Assembly: GCA_025929805.1 (NCBI GenBank)
Contig: JAICPP010000151.1
Span: 1-8,243 of the forward strand
Direction: 5' to 3'
Length of the DNA stretch: 8,243 nt
Source: Gemmatimonadales bacterium
Lineage (GTDB): Bacteria; Gemmatimonadota; Gemmatimonadetes; Gemmatimonadales; GWC2-71-9
Shown: piece after piece, positions 1-5,881 of the stretch
How positions within the stretch are numbered: the stretch's first letter is position 1
How the letters are laid out: each line of letters begins with the position of its first letter
Position numbers and translations under genes: made by a program
The notes under the pieces: model-generated
Seen by the model: only the letters and a program-made list of their open reading frames with translations
Database searches by the model: none
What the model was told of the DNA's origin: nothing

Positions 1-237
1 CCCCGAGAGTCCTTCCCTGGGACACCATTTGAGATCGGCGCCAGCCCAATCACCTCGATCGTGATAGATGAGACCGAGACCTACGTTACACTCTCAAGCG
101 GGTACACAACGTTCCCCGCACCAGCAGGCGATTTCACGTTTAAGACGGTTACGTTCTCTGGCTTCGAAGACGTGACAGAGGTATATATCACGATGCGGGG
201 TGCTGCGGACTGGAGGAACATCGTACTTACACAGTGA
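1..237 (+). CDS. C-terminal fragment of an unidentified, probably beta-rich protein
   Basis: Frame 1 is open from the first base of the window to a TGA at 235-237, giving 78 residues with no start in view, so this is the 3' end of a gene that begins outside the window. The peptide is rich in Thr, Val, Ile, Phe and Tyr in alternating patterns, as in an extracellular beta-sandwich, and it ends in WRNIVLTQ, which resembles the last strand of many jelly-roll or anchor-type modules. No cysteines, catalytic motif or membrane segment is visible. I do not recognise the family. The coding call rests on the open frame, the plausible composition and the hairpin terminator found downstream on the same strand. 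A secreted or surface location is only an inference. Confidence 0.6.
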   Translation, partial: PRESFPGTPFEIGASPITSIVIDETETYVTLSSGYTTFPAPAGDFTFKTVTFSGFEDVTEVYITMRGAADWRNIVLTQ

Positions 238-381
238 TCCCAGAGGTACGAGTCCGCCAGCCTCGTCTGCATAGACAGGAGCAGCTCCGGCGGCGACGTT
301 GAGGCGTAGTAGTGCATTCCGGTACGCGGGAGGAGCTTCACGAGACTTTTTGATCCTGAGCTCGCTGATAGCTCCGTGCAT

Positions 382-414
382 AGGGCGGCTCTGTGGGCCG
401 CCCTCTCTTACTCT
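382..414 (+). terminator. Probable intrinsic terminator downstream of the left-edge gene
   Basis: An 8-bp perfect stem (AGGGCGGC at 382-389 paired with GCCGCCCT at 397-404) closes a 7-nt loop and is followed by CTCTTACTCT, a pyrimidine-rich but interrupted T tract. It lies about 145 nt after the TGA of the left-edge gene and about 100 nt before the next plus-strand start. The stem is strong but the U run is poor, so it may act weakly or be a simple 3'-end hairpin. The remainder of 238-513 holds no convincing gene; the promoter of the next gene should lie in 415-500 but no clear -35/-10 pair stands out. Confidence 0.5.
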
Positions 415-513
415 GATTCCAGAGACATGGGCTCAGGCTTACCTCTGGGGTCGAGTCGTTATTTTGCGAACAGGCAAGGAAGAGGTTCGCATCGGTCCAA
501 TTGCAGGTCACTC

Positions 514-1206
514 ATGTCTTTGTATGCCACTATCCTAACTCTACTGCTGGCATTTACGTATTCGATGGTTCCGCCCGCAGTGCTCGGACAATCTTTGACT
601 TCCGACACGACACCAGCGGATACGCAGCGGACTGAGGCCGACAGCGCCTGGGTGAGCGGGGTCTATCACGCAGCAGATACAACAGCTCAGCGTGACACGG
701 CATCCGGGGTCGATACCACTCGAGCGATCTCGGATACGATCCTAGGCGGCGTGGCCGATACCAACGCAACCTCGTTGGATACCACCGGCACGGCGGGACC
801 CGACAGCGTCCCAGATACGACTGCCGCTGTGGGACGGGATACCTCCACACTTGGAGCGTCCGATACTGCCCGGGCTCGAAGGACCGATACCGCCAGAGCG
901 GTTGCCGCGCCGGCTGACAGCATCCTGAGTGCCGCCTGCGATGGCGTAGCGGGAGCTTCCATCGCCCGGGACTTGCTAGTGATCGTATTTGCCCCGAAGA
1001 CCAGTGCGAAAGAGCGCGCCGCCGTGGCCGGGTCGGTGGGTGGCAAACTGCTGGGCCGGGTGATGGGAGAGCCGGGTGCCCACTACCTTGGCCTGCCCCC
1101 CGGTAGTGAAGAACCGGCCCTCAGAGCCGCCGCCGATCGGCTGATCCGGCGGGCCCAGGTCCGCCAGGTGGGATCCCGCTCCTGCCCATCGGCTACTGGG
1201 ACCTGA
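514..1206 (+). CDS. Secreted protein with Asp-Thr-rich linker and subtilase-propeptide-like domain
   Basis: The product is 230 aa. The ATG at 514 is preferred over the in-frame upstream ATG at 376 because it places a typical signal peptide at the N-terminus (hydrophobic residues 5-24, likely cleavage near VLG-QS) and has AGG about 7 nt upstream, whereas the longer version adds 46 low-quality residues. Residues about 28-130 form a low-complexity linker with more than ten DT or DTT pairs, encoded largely by repeated GATAC pentamers. Residues about 150-220 form a compact domain: hydrophobic strand DLLVIVF, then PKTSAKERAAV, GGKLLG and LPPGSE, ending in a helix and a Val-Arg-Gln-Val strand. This order resembles the inhibitor I9/fervidolysin-type propeptide of secreted subtilases, but no protease domain follows. 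Cys142 and Cys224 flank the domain and could form a disulfide. The gene stands alone on the plus strand and its 3' end overlaps a convergent small gene by 14 bp. Secretion is well supported, the fold is inferred and the function is unknown. Confidence 0.8.
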   Translation: MSLYATILTLLLAFTYSMVPPAVLGQSLTSDTTPADTQRTEADSAWVSGVYHAADTTAQRDTASGVDTTRAISDTILGGVADTNATSLDTTGTAGPDSVPDTTAAVGRDTSTLGASDTARARRTDTARAVAAPADSILSAACDGVAGASIARDLLVIVFAPKTSAKERAAVAGSVGGKLLGRVMGEPGAHYLGLPPGSEEPALRAAADRLIRRAQVRQVGSRSCPSATGT

Positions 1207-1339
1207 CCGGCCCGAGTACACTCCTCTCGATTCCTTTCACTATTTGGACTGACTCACCGGCGGGCCGGCACCCCGGCACCAGCATGGCGCCCAATATGGC
1301 GGCCAGGACGAAGCCAAGACTGCGTGGGCTGGACAGCAT
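1193..1339 (-). CDS. Small predicted lipoprotein under a c-di-GMP riboswitch
   Basis: This is a 48-residue ORF starting at the ATG at 1339 and ending with TAG at 1193-1195. The N-terminus has Ser/Pro/Arg, then a hydrophobic stretch (residues 8-21) and VPGC, where Cys24 fits a lipobox apart from a Pro at the -2 position. The mature peptide would be only about 25 residues, polar and basic (contains VKGIER), with no recognised domain. A run of seven G (1343-1349) ends 3 nt before the ATG and serves as a strong Shine-Dalgarno-like element. The reason to believe the gene is position: it is the first start codon after a GEMM-I aptamer that ends at about 1359, and no other gene follows before the convergent plus-strand gene. 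The alternative upstream start at 1387 would lie inside the aptamer and is unlikely. Function is unknown; a c-di-GMP-controlled envelope peptide is the inference. Confidence 0.6.
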   Translation of the reverse strand: MLSSPRSLGFVLAAILGAMLVPGCRPAGESVQIVKGIERSVLGPVRSQ

Positions 1340-1358
1340 ACACCCCCCCGTCGATTCG

Positions 1359-1453
1359 TTCGGCAACCCGACTGGCCTGGCTGGCACTCCTGCGCCGGCG
1401 GTAGCCTCGTAGCTTTGCGTCCCCGCCTTTCAGCGGGTTTGCCTTTGTCGCGA
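1359..1453 (-). promoter_or_regulatory. GEMM-I cyclic di-GMP riboswitch aptamer
   Basis: Read on the minus strand, the aptamer core is GGCAAACC (1443-1436), a 6-bp stem capped by a GAAA tetraloop (CCCGCT-GAAA-GGCGGG, 1437-1422), then GGACGCAAAGC (1422-1412), a second GC-rich arm containing GAGGCTACCG and a closing CGGGTTGCCG (1370-1361). These are the conserved blocks of the c-di-GMP class I (GEMM-I) family in the right order and spacing. The base that aligns with ligand-contacting G20 of the Vibrio Vc2 aptamer is G1443, which by my alignment favours c-di-GMP over the cGAMP-selective subclass with A there. The start codon of a 48-aa lipoprotein lies about 20 nt downstream. The leader 5' of the aptamer (1463-1470) is complementary to the G-rich ribosome-binding site at 1342-1349, suggesting translational control. 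A weak promoter could lie near TTGACC (about 1512-1517), or transcription may read through from the upstream argE-type gene. Confidence 0.9.
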
Positions 1454-1579
1454 CCCTCACGCGGAGGGGTGCGATCCTGCCGATCAGTTAGAGCAAACCT
1501 GCGCGATTTCTAGGTCAAAGTATCGGTGAGCAGGGCGAGAATCCGAAGCAGAGCGGAGGGGAGCTCTCCGGTGGATCGC

Positions 1580-2650
1580 TCAGCGTCCGGCCAGGTAGGC
1601 CCGAGCCAACTCCGCATAGAACGCCCGGGCTGCGGTGACCTCGGGTAGATCCACATACTCATCGGCGGTATGGGACCGCCGACTGGTGCCGGGCCCACAC
1701 TTGAACGCGTCACGCTCGGCGAAGAAGACCCAATCGGAACAGGTGGGGCTCCCGAAATGCTCGGCTCCGGGCCGGAGTCTCGACGCGGTAGCGAGCAAGC
1801 GGGAGTCCTCGGGAGTCTCGCAGGGCACCAGCCGGCGCGAAGTCACGATGACGTTCGAAGCGAGAGCCTGGCGAAGCTCCTCCGCCAGCTCCTCGTGATT
1901 CCAATCCGGAGTGCTGCGGACATCAAGCACCGCGCGAGCAACCGGCGGAGTGACGTTCCGACCCACTCCCGATTCCAACATTGTCGGTGTGGCGGTGGCC
2001 CGCCCCAGAATGGGGTGAGTTCGGCTCTCGAACAGGTTCTCGAGTTTCAATAGGTCACGGGCCAGGACCAGGACTGCATTGGTGAAATCACCGTTGCCGG
2101 AAGCATAGCCGGCGTGCCGCTGCTCCCCCTGGGCAACGAGATCCACCATGAGGAGTCCGCGCTGGGCAATGGCAAAATCGAGGTTGGTGGGCTCTCCGAT
2201 GACCGCGGCGTCTATCTCCCCGGCCTTCTCGATCGCCGAAGGCATGGTCGTGTTCCTGGTCTCCTCGCCGAACCCGAACAGCAGGACCAACCGGCCGGCA
2301 TCCATCCCACCACTGTCCACCAGGTCCTTGGCGGCATAGAGCATCGCGGCCACCGACGCCTTGGCGTCTCCGGATCCCCGGCCGTACAAACGGATGCCTT
2401 CGATGACCGGAACAAAAGGATCGCGAGTCCACCCCGGACCAGCCGACACAACGTCGAGGTGGGATGCAAAGGCTAACGTGGGCCCGACCCCCCAGCCCCG
2501 CACCTCCACCCGGATTCCATCGCTATCCCGCACTACGTCCAGGCCCCAGCGGCGAGCGGTTGCCTCCAGAAAGTTTGCGATCTCCGCCTCCCCGCCGCTG
2601 ACAGAGGGAATGGCAACCAGTTCCCGTAAGAGCTCGATCTCACCCGGCAA
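1580..2650 (-). CDS. argE: M20 family deacylase, ArgE-type (N-acylcitrulline/N-acylornithine deacylase)
   Basis: A 356-aa metal-dependent amidohydrolase of the M20 (ArgE/DapE) family. The expected ligands are all visible: His64 and Asp66 in SHLDVV, Asp95 in GSGDAK, catalytic Glu129 with Glu130 in GFGEE, Glu153 in GEPTN and His327 in RSHTADEYV. The lid/dimerisation domain lies between about residues 160 and 270, with His179 at the position of the histidine that reaches across the dimer in DapE. The start is TTG at 2650: an in-frame TGA lies only four codons upstream, GAGAG sits about 7 nt before it, and residue 5 onward (IELLRELVAIPSVSG) is the normal family beginning. The gene follows an N-acylornithine carbamoyltransferase, so the likely substrate is N-acetyl- or N-succinylcitrulline, giving citrulline. 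Acetylornithine or a general M20 dipeptide substrate cannot be excluded. Length is close to the family norm and no defect is seen. No convincing terminator follows before the riboswitch. Confidence 0.85.
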   Translation of the reverse strand: MPGEIELLRELVAIPSVSGGEAEIANFLEATARRWGLDVVRDSDGIRVEVRGWGVGPTLAFASHLDVVSAGPGWTRDPFVPVIEGIRLYGRGSGDAKASVAAMLYAAKDLVDSGGMDAGRLVLLFGFGEETRNTTMPSAIEKAGEIDAAVIGEPTNLDFAIAQRGLLMVDLVAQGEQRHAGYASGNGDFTNAVLVLARDLLKLENLFESRTHPILGRATATPTMLESGVGRNVTPPVARAVLDVRSTPDWNHEELAEELRQALASNVIVTSRRLVPCETPEDSRLLATASRLRPGAEHFGSPTCSDWVFFAERDAFKCGPGTSRRSHTADEYVDLPEVTAARAFYAELARAYLAGR

Positions 2651-2669
2651 GGTCCACTCTCAGAAAGAC

Positions 2670-2747
2670 GTGAACAGCGAACAGTGAACAGTGAACAGAA
2701 CACTGAACCAGGTTCATCCCGTTCACGGTTTACGGTTCACCGTTCAC
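2670..2747. repeat. Inverted array of 7-nt repeats (GTGAACA / GTTCACG type)
   Basis: On the plus strand four heptamers in strict 7-nt register (starts 2670, 2677, 2684, 2691; consensus GTGAACA, one with GCG for GTG) are followed by a centre with the short palindrome GAACC-A-GGTTC (2705-2715), then four heptamers of the reverse-complement type (starts 2721, 2728, 2735, 2742; GTTCAC or GTTTAC plus one base). The whole element is therefore a roughly 78-bp imperfect palindrome built from short tandem repeats, able to form a long hairpin in either strand. It fills most of the gap between the carbamoyltransferase and deacylase genes, and its right arm runs into the former, supplying its TGA (2737-2739) and last codons. 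No transposase, target duplication or spacers are present. Confidence 0.85.
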
Positions 2748-3762
2748 GCGTTTCCCCAATCAGCTCCAGCAGCACTGCGCGTTGCACATGAAGCCGGTTC
2801 TCGGCCTGATCCACCACGGCTGAGTTGGGCCCATCGAGAACCTGGTCGTCGATCTCCACGTTGCGACGTACCGGCAAACAATGCAGGACGACTCCCTTCC
2901 CTCCCCTGGTGGAACGCAGCCTCGAACGGGTGAGCTTCCAATCGCGGAGCCCCGCCCTCACCTCGGCCTCTTCGGCAGGCTTCCCGTAGAGCTTGACCGC
3001 TCCCCAGGAGCCGACGTAGACCGCGTCCGCACCCACCAGGGCGTCGTCGGGATCGTCATTGATATGCACGAACTCCCCTCCGGCCTGCTGCGCGGTCCTC
3101 CGGATCAACGCCGTATCCTCGGGATCGAGCTCATAGCCTTCCGGACGGGCAATCACGATCTCCATGCCCAGCCGAGCCGCGGCCAACGCGGCACTGACCG
3201 GCACGGCAGTAGGCAGAGCCCTGGGATGCCAGGCCCAGGTGACGACGAACCTCTTGCCCACCACCTGCCCCAACTTTTCTTGCAAGGTCAAGGCGTCGGC
3301 CAGCGCCTGACAGGGGTGCCGCCGGGCCGATTCGAGATTGATTACCGGTTTCTCGCATTGTTGGGCTACGTAGTTCATGACCGCATCCTGCCGAGCCGCC
3401 GCCCATTCGGTTCGGGGCGGACCAGAGCGAATCCCCAGGGCGTCGGCATAGCGATCGAGCACACGTACCGCATCGATCAGATGCTCGCCCGCCTCACCGT
3501 CCATCACCGCACCAAGCTCGGTCTCGGGGGTCCACCCTTCCTGACCTCGCTCGAGCACGAGCGTGTGCCCGCCGTGCAAGAACATGGCGGTTTGGAAGCT
3601 ACTCCGGGTCGAAGGGCTCGGGGTCAGGAAGATCAGAGCCAGAACCTTCTTCTCCAGCCCGCCCGTGATCTCGCCCCGCTTTATCCGGGCGGTCAGCTGC
3701 AACAGCGCCTCGATCTGCTCCGGAGGCCAATCCTCCAGGGCAAGCAAGTCGCGCTTGCTCAT
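2737..3762 (-). CDS. argF': N-acylornithine carbamoyltransferase (ArgF'-type)
   Basis: A 341-aa aspartate/ornithine carbamoyltransferase family protein. It transfers a carbamoyl group from carbamoyl phosphate to ornithine or an N-acylated ornithine. Features of the N-acetyl/N-succinyl-ornithine branch are visible: VMDGEAGEH (87-94), LDRYADALGIR, HPCQALAD (149-156), TWAWHPRALPTAVP (175-188), SWGAVKLYG, HCLPVRRNV (294-302) and AENRLHVQRA. TWAWHP and HCLPVRRNV set it apart from ordinary OTCase. Three positions are unusual by my unaided alignment: Gly92 where acetyl-specific enzymes have Glu and succinyl-specific ones Pro; Ser51 where the first Arg of the S-x-R-T-R phosphate loop is expected; and Glu303 where the Xanthomonas enzyme has a carboxylated Lys. 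The ATG at 3762 lies 1 nt after the TAG of the upstream M42 gene, implying translational coupling. The last codons and stop lie in the heptamer repeat. Family assignment is firm; acyl preference is not. Confidence 0.88.
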   Translation of the reverse strand: MSKRDLLALEDWPPEQIEALLQLTARIKRGEITGGLEKKVLALIFLTPSPSTRSSFQTAMFLHGGHTLVLERGQEGWTPETELGAVMDGEAGEHLIDAVRVLDRYADALGIRSGPPRTEWAAARQDAVMNYVAQQCEKPVINLESARRHPCQALADALTLQEKLGQVVGKRFVVTWAWHPRALPTAVPVSAALAAARLGMEIVIARPEGYELDPEDTALIRRTAQQAGGEFVHINDDPDDALVGADAVYVGSWGAVKLYGKPAEEAEVRAGLRDWKLTRSRLRSTRGGKGVVLHCLPVRRNVEIDDQVLDGPNSAVVDQAENRLHVQRAVLLELIGETRER

Positions 3763-3763
3763 G

Positions 3764-4867
3764 CTACCATTGCTCGGCCACTGCGGTGATGAGATCCGAC
3801 AGGCTGAGGAGGTCTCTCAAATCCAGGGTTTCGACGGGGGAGTGGGAGTAGCGCAAGGGCCAGCCAATCGGTACATCCGGTACGCCATACGCAGCGAACA
3901 CGGAGCCATCGTTGCCCCCGTTGGTGGTTCCTACCTGCAGCGGTATGCGGCGCTGGCCGGCCAGAGTCATCAAGGTATCCACGTGCGCCGGGTTGGTGAC
4001 CGAGCTGTTGTCCAGCGCTCGAGCCACTGCGCCTTGCCCCAGCGGCGCTACCGCGAAGTTGCGAGGCTCCACCGGTGAATCCGCGCTGACAAAGGTATCG
4101 ATGGCGTGCACCCGCCTGGTTCGAGCACCGAGCGCATTGGCCACAGCTTCCGCGCCCTCCAACCCGATCTCTTCCCGTACGCTCCAGACAAATATCACGG
4201 TATGGCGGACGGTGGAACGGGCCAACCGGCGCAAGGCGAGGAGTTGGGCCGTGGATCCAACCCGATCGTCGAGTGACCGTCCGGTGGCACGAGAATTGGC
4301 CAACCGAACGTACTCCTTGGGCATGGTCAATGTGTTTCCCACCCGGATTCCGAGCGCTTCGGTTGCCTGTCGCGAGATGGTACCTACATCGGCTCTGAGC
4401 TGTTTCGGTGTCCGCTGCGAGTCTGCTGCGGCCGCGTCTCGCGGCATGAACACGCCAGGCACTGTCCCCCGCCCGGTGTGTACCAGTGCGGGTTTTGCTT
4501 CCCACAGGGAGGGAAACAAGCCGCCCACCGGAACCAGGTCGAGTGAGCCGTCGTCTCTGATGTGGGCTACTCGAAATCCAACCTCGTCCAGATGGGCGAT
4601 GAACACCACCACGGGGTCGCCCCGGCCAAGGGTAACCCACAGATTGCCCGCCGTATCGGTCTGGCGGCGGACACCCTCGGGCAGCTGCTGCTCGACCAGG
4701 GAGCGGACCGGTGCCTCCATTCCGGAGACCGCGTACGACTCGACCAGGCGTTCGAGGATACCTTCGGCCTCTCTGAGCCGGGTGACCTGGTCGCGCGCTC
4801 TCGCGGGACCCTGAGCGTGAAGCGCTGTGCTGGTGAGCAGGGAGCACAAGACCAGGAACGTCCTCAC
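3764..4867 (-). CDS. Secreted M42 family metallo-aminopeptidase, metal site intact
   Basis: A 367-aa M42 (FrvX/glutamyl aminopeptidase-like) peptidase that should remove N-terminal residues from peptides using two metal ions. Ligands are in place: His92 and Asp94 in IAHLDEVGF, the bridging Asp in SLDDRVG (200-201), catalytic Glu232 with Glu233 in REEIG, Asp257 in HAIDTF and His342 in YSHSPVE. GGNDGS at 317-322 matches the family's glycine-rich loop. The apical beta domain lies at roughly 100-190. The N-terminus (hydrophobic 3-17, cleavage likely after LHA) is a signal peptide, which is unusual because well-studied M42 enzymes are cytosolic dodecamers; a periplasmic location is inferred. The start is GTG at 4867, overlapping the upstream stop as GTGA, with GGGTG nearby; the TAG is one base from the ATG of the carbamoyltransferase. 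The upstream neighbour is a degenerate paralogue, and the two proteins may work together. Confidence 0.88.
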   Translation of the reverse strand: MRTFLVLCSLLTSTALHAQGPARARDQVTRLREAEGILERLVESYAVSGMEAPVRSLVEQQLPEGVRRQTDTAGNLWVTLGRGDPVVVFIAHLDEVGFRVAHIRDDGSLDLVPVGGLFPSLWEAKPALVHTGRGTVPGVFMPRDAAAADSQRTPKQLRADVGTISRQATEALGIRVGNTLTMPKEYVRLANSRATGRSLDDRVGSTAQLLALRRLARSTVRHTVIFVWSVREEIGLEGAEAVANALGARTRRVHAIDTFVSADSPVEPRNFAVAPLGQGAVARALDNSSVTNPAHVDTLMTLAGQRRIPLQVGTTNGGNDGSVFAAYGVPDVPIGWPLRYSHSPVETLDLRDLLSLSDLITAVAEQW

Positions 4868-5877
4868 CGGTCACCCGCTATCCACCGGGCCACCGCTCGC
4901 TGCAGCGAGTCGGCGTCGGTTAAGGAAACCGTCTCCACAGCGGTCCCCACATACCTGACGGGCAGTGACCACTGCGCTATCTGCCCCAGGTTGCGGTACC
5001 GGCTCGAGCTCTCACTATCGGCAGCTCTCTGAATCGAACCAGGCGTACCTGGACGGCCGTCCAAGATCACGGTCTCGTCAAAGGCTTGGTCCGTCGCCGC
5101 CAAACCCGCCAGCCCGCGCTGGGATAGTCCCTGCTCCACCACAACTGCCGCCAGCATGGGAGGTATCAACTTCTTCCGCAGAGTCGCTTCTCGTATCGCC
5201 AGCAACATCGCTGCGCAGGCAGTCCGACGTCCGGCCATTGGGCCAGCGAGCAAGCCGTCTCCATAGAGGTGAGGCCGCTTGGCGAGGGTAACCGGTGCAG
5301 GCACGCGGATGCCTAGTCGCGCGGTCTGCGATCGCGAATCGGTGCCCACATCTACGTACGCGTCATCGACGCTGAAGGGGGCTTCGGCGACTGGTTCCCG
5401 GCCCCGGGTGAGGTGAATGGAGCGAACGGCGACGACGCCGGGTACGCCGCCCCGGGAACCCTGAATCGTGACTCGTTGACCCTCGATCTGCTGGTCGAAC
5501 AGCCGCGATACCCGACCGGGCACCCGGCGCAGGGTGACGTATCCGTCTTCCTGAAGATTTCCGACCACGTATCCGGGCTCGTCCAACGGGCAGACGAGGA
5601 GCCGCCTGGCTTTACCGCCGCCGAGCTCGATTCGAGCGTTGCCGAATCGGTCCCGCCGTGCATCTGGAAACAGCCGGAGCACGGTATCTATGGCCGCGTG
5701 CTCGTAGCCGGTGACCGCGGAGAGTGAGACCAGGCGAGTGGCCAGCGTGCTGAGACCTTGCTGGCCCCAGGCCTGCCCTGCTCCGGCTAGCGCGAGTGCG
5801 ACGCTGACGGCCAATGCAATTCGTGGTACCGGCAGCCAACGATGATTTGAGGAGTTCGGTTTCCGGCGTTCGAGCAA
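4864..5877 (-). CDS. Secreted degenerate M42 peptidase homologue (probable pseudoenzyme)
   Basis: With the TTG at 5877 as start the product has 337 residues: basic N-terminus (ERRK at 3-6), hydrophobic 20-34 and a likely cleavage near QAWG-Q, a good signal peptide. The GTG at 6042 was rejected because it overlaps the upstream gene by 95 nt and adds 55 unlikely residues before the signal. The body aligns end to end with the next gene, but the metal site is gone: the His of HLDEVGF is Pro97 (PLDEPGY); the bridging Asp of LDDR is replaced by Gly216/Arg217; the Glu-Glu pair has at most one acid (Glu248-Gln249); and the last His is Gly311 in RYVGTAVET. Asp273 may survive. Surrounding folding motifs (FGN, LDE-GY, AVET) are kept and there is no frameshift, so this looks like a maintained non-catalytic paralogue, perhaps a partner subunit or binding protein. 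It overlaps the active M42 gene by 4 nt (GTGA). Confidence 0.82.
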   Translation of the reverse strand: MLERRKPNSSNHRWLPVPRIALAVSVALALAGAGQAWGQQGLSTLATRLVSLSAVTGYEHAAIDTVLRLFPDARRDRFGNARIELGGGKARRLLVCPLDEPGYVVGNLQEDGYVTLRRVPGRVSRLFDQQIEGQRVTIQGSRGGVPGVVAVRSIHLTRGREPVAEAPFSVDDAYVDVGTDSRSQTARLGIRVPAPVTLAKRPHLYGDGLLAGPMAGRRTACAAMLLAIREATLRKKLIPPMLAAVVVEQGLSQRGLAGLAATDQAFDETVILDGRPGTPGSIQRAADSESSSRYRNLGQIAQWSLPVRYVGTAVETVSLTDADSLQRAVARWIAGDR

Positions 5878-5881
5878 GAGG

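Noticed and set aside
376..513. N-terminal extension of the DT-rich secreted protein from the upstream in-frame ATG
   Set aside because: It would place 46 polar residues in front of a good signal peptide and begins inside the probable terminator hairpin; the ATG at 514 has a better ribosome site.
1501..1580. Rho-independent terminator after the argE-type gene
   Set aside because: Only a short GGAGAGCTCC palindrome with a loop too small to form and no following T run is present.
2670..2747. CRISPR-like or attachment-site interpretation of the heptamer repeats
   Set aside because: Repeat units are only 7 nt, contiguous and without spacers; no integrase, transposase or Cas gene is near.
2881..3789. 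Long plus-strand open frame opposite the carbamoyltransferase gene
   Set aside because: It is antisense to a clearly conserved enzyme, rich in Arg/Pro/Gly as expected for a GC-rich shadow frame, and shows no family motif.
3759..4874. Long minus-strand open frame almost coincident with the intact M42 gene in another frame
   Set aside because: Its translation is Arg/Gly/Pro-rich without motifs, whereas the chosen frame carries every M42 ligand and a signal peptide.
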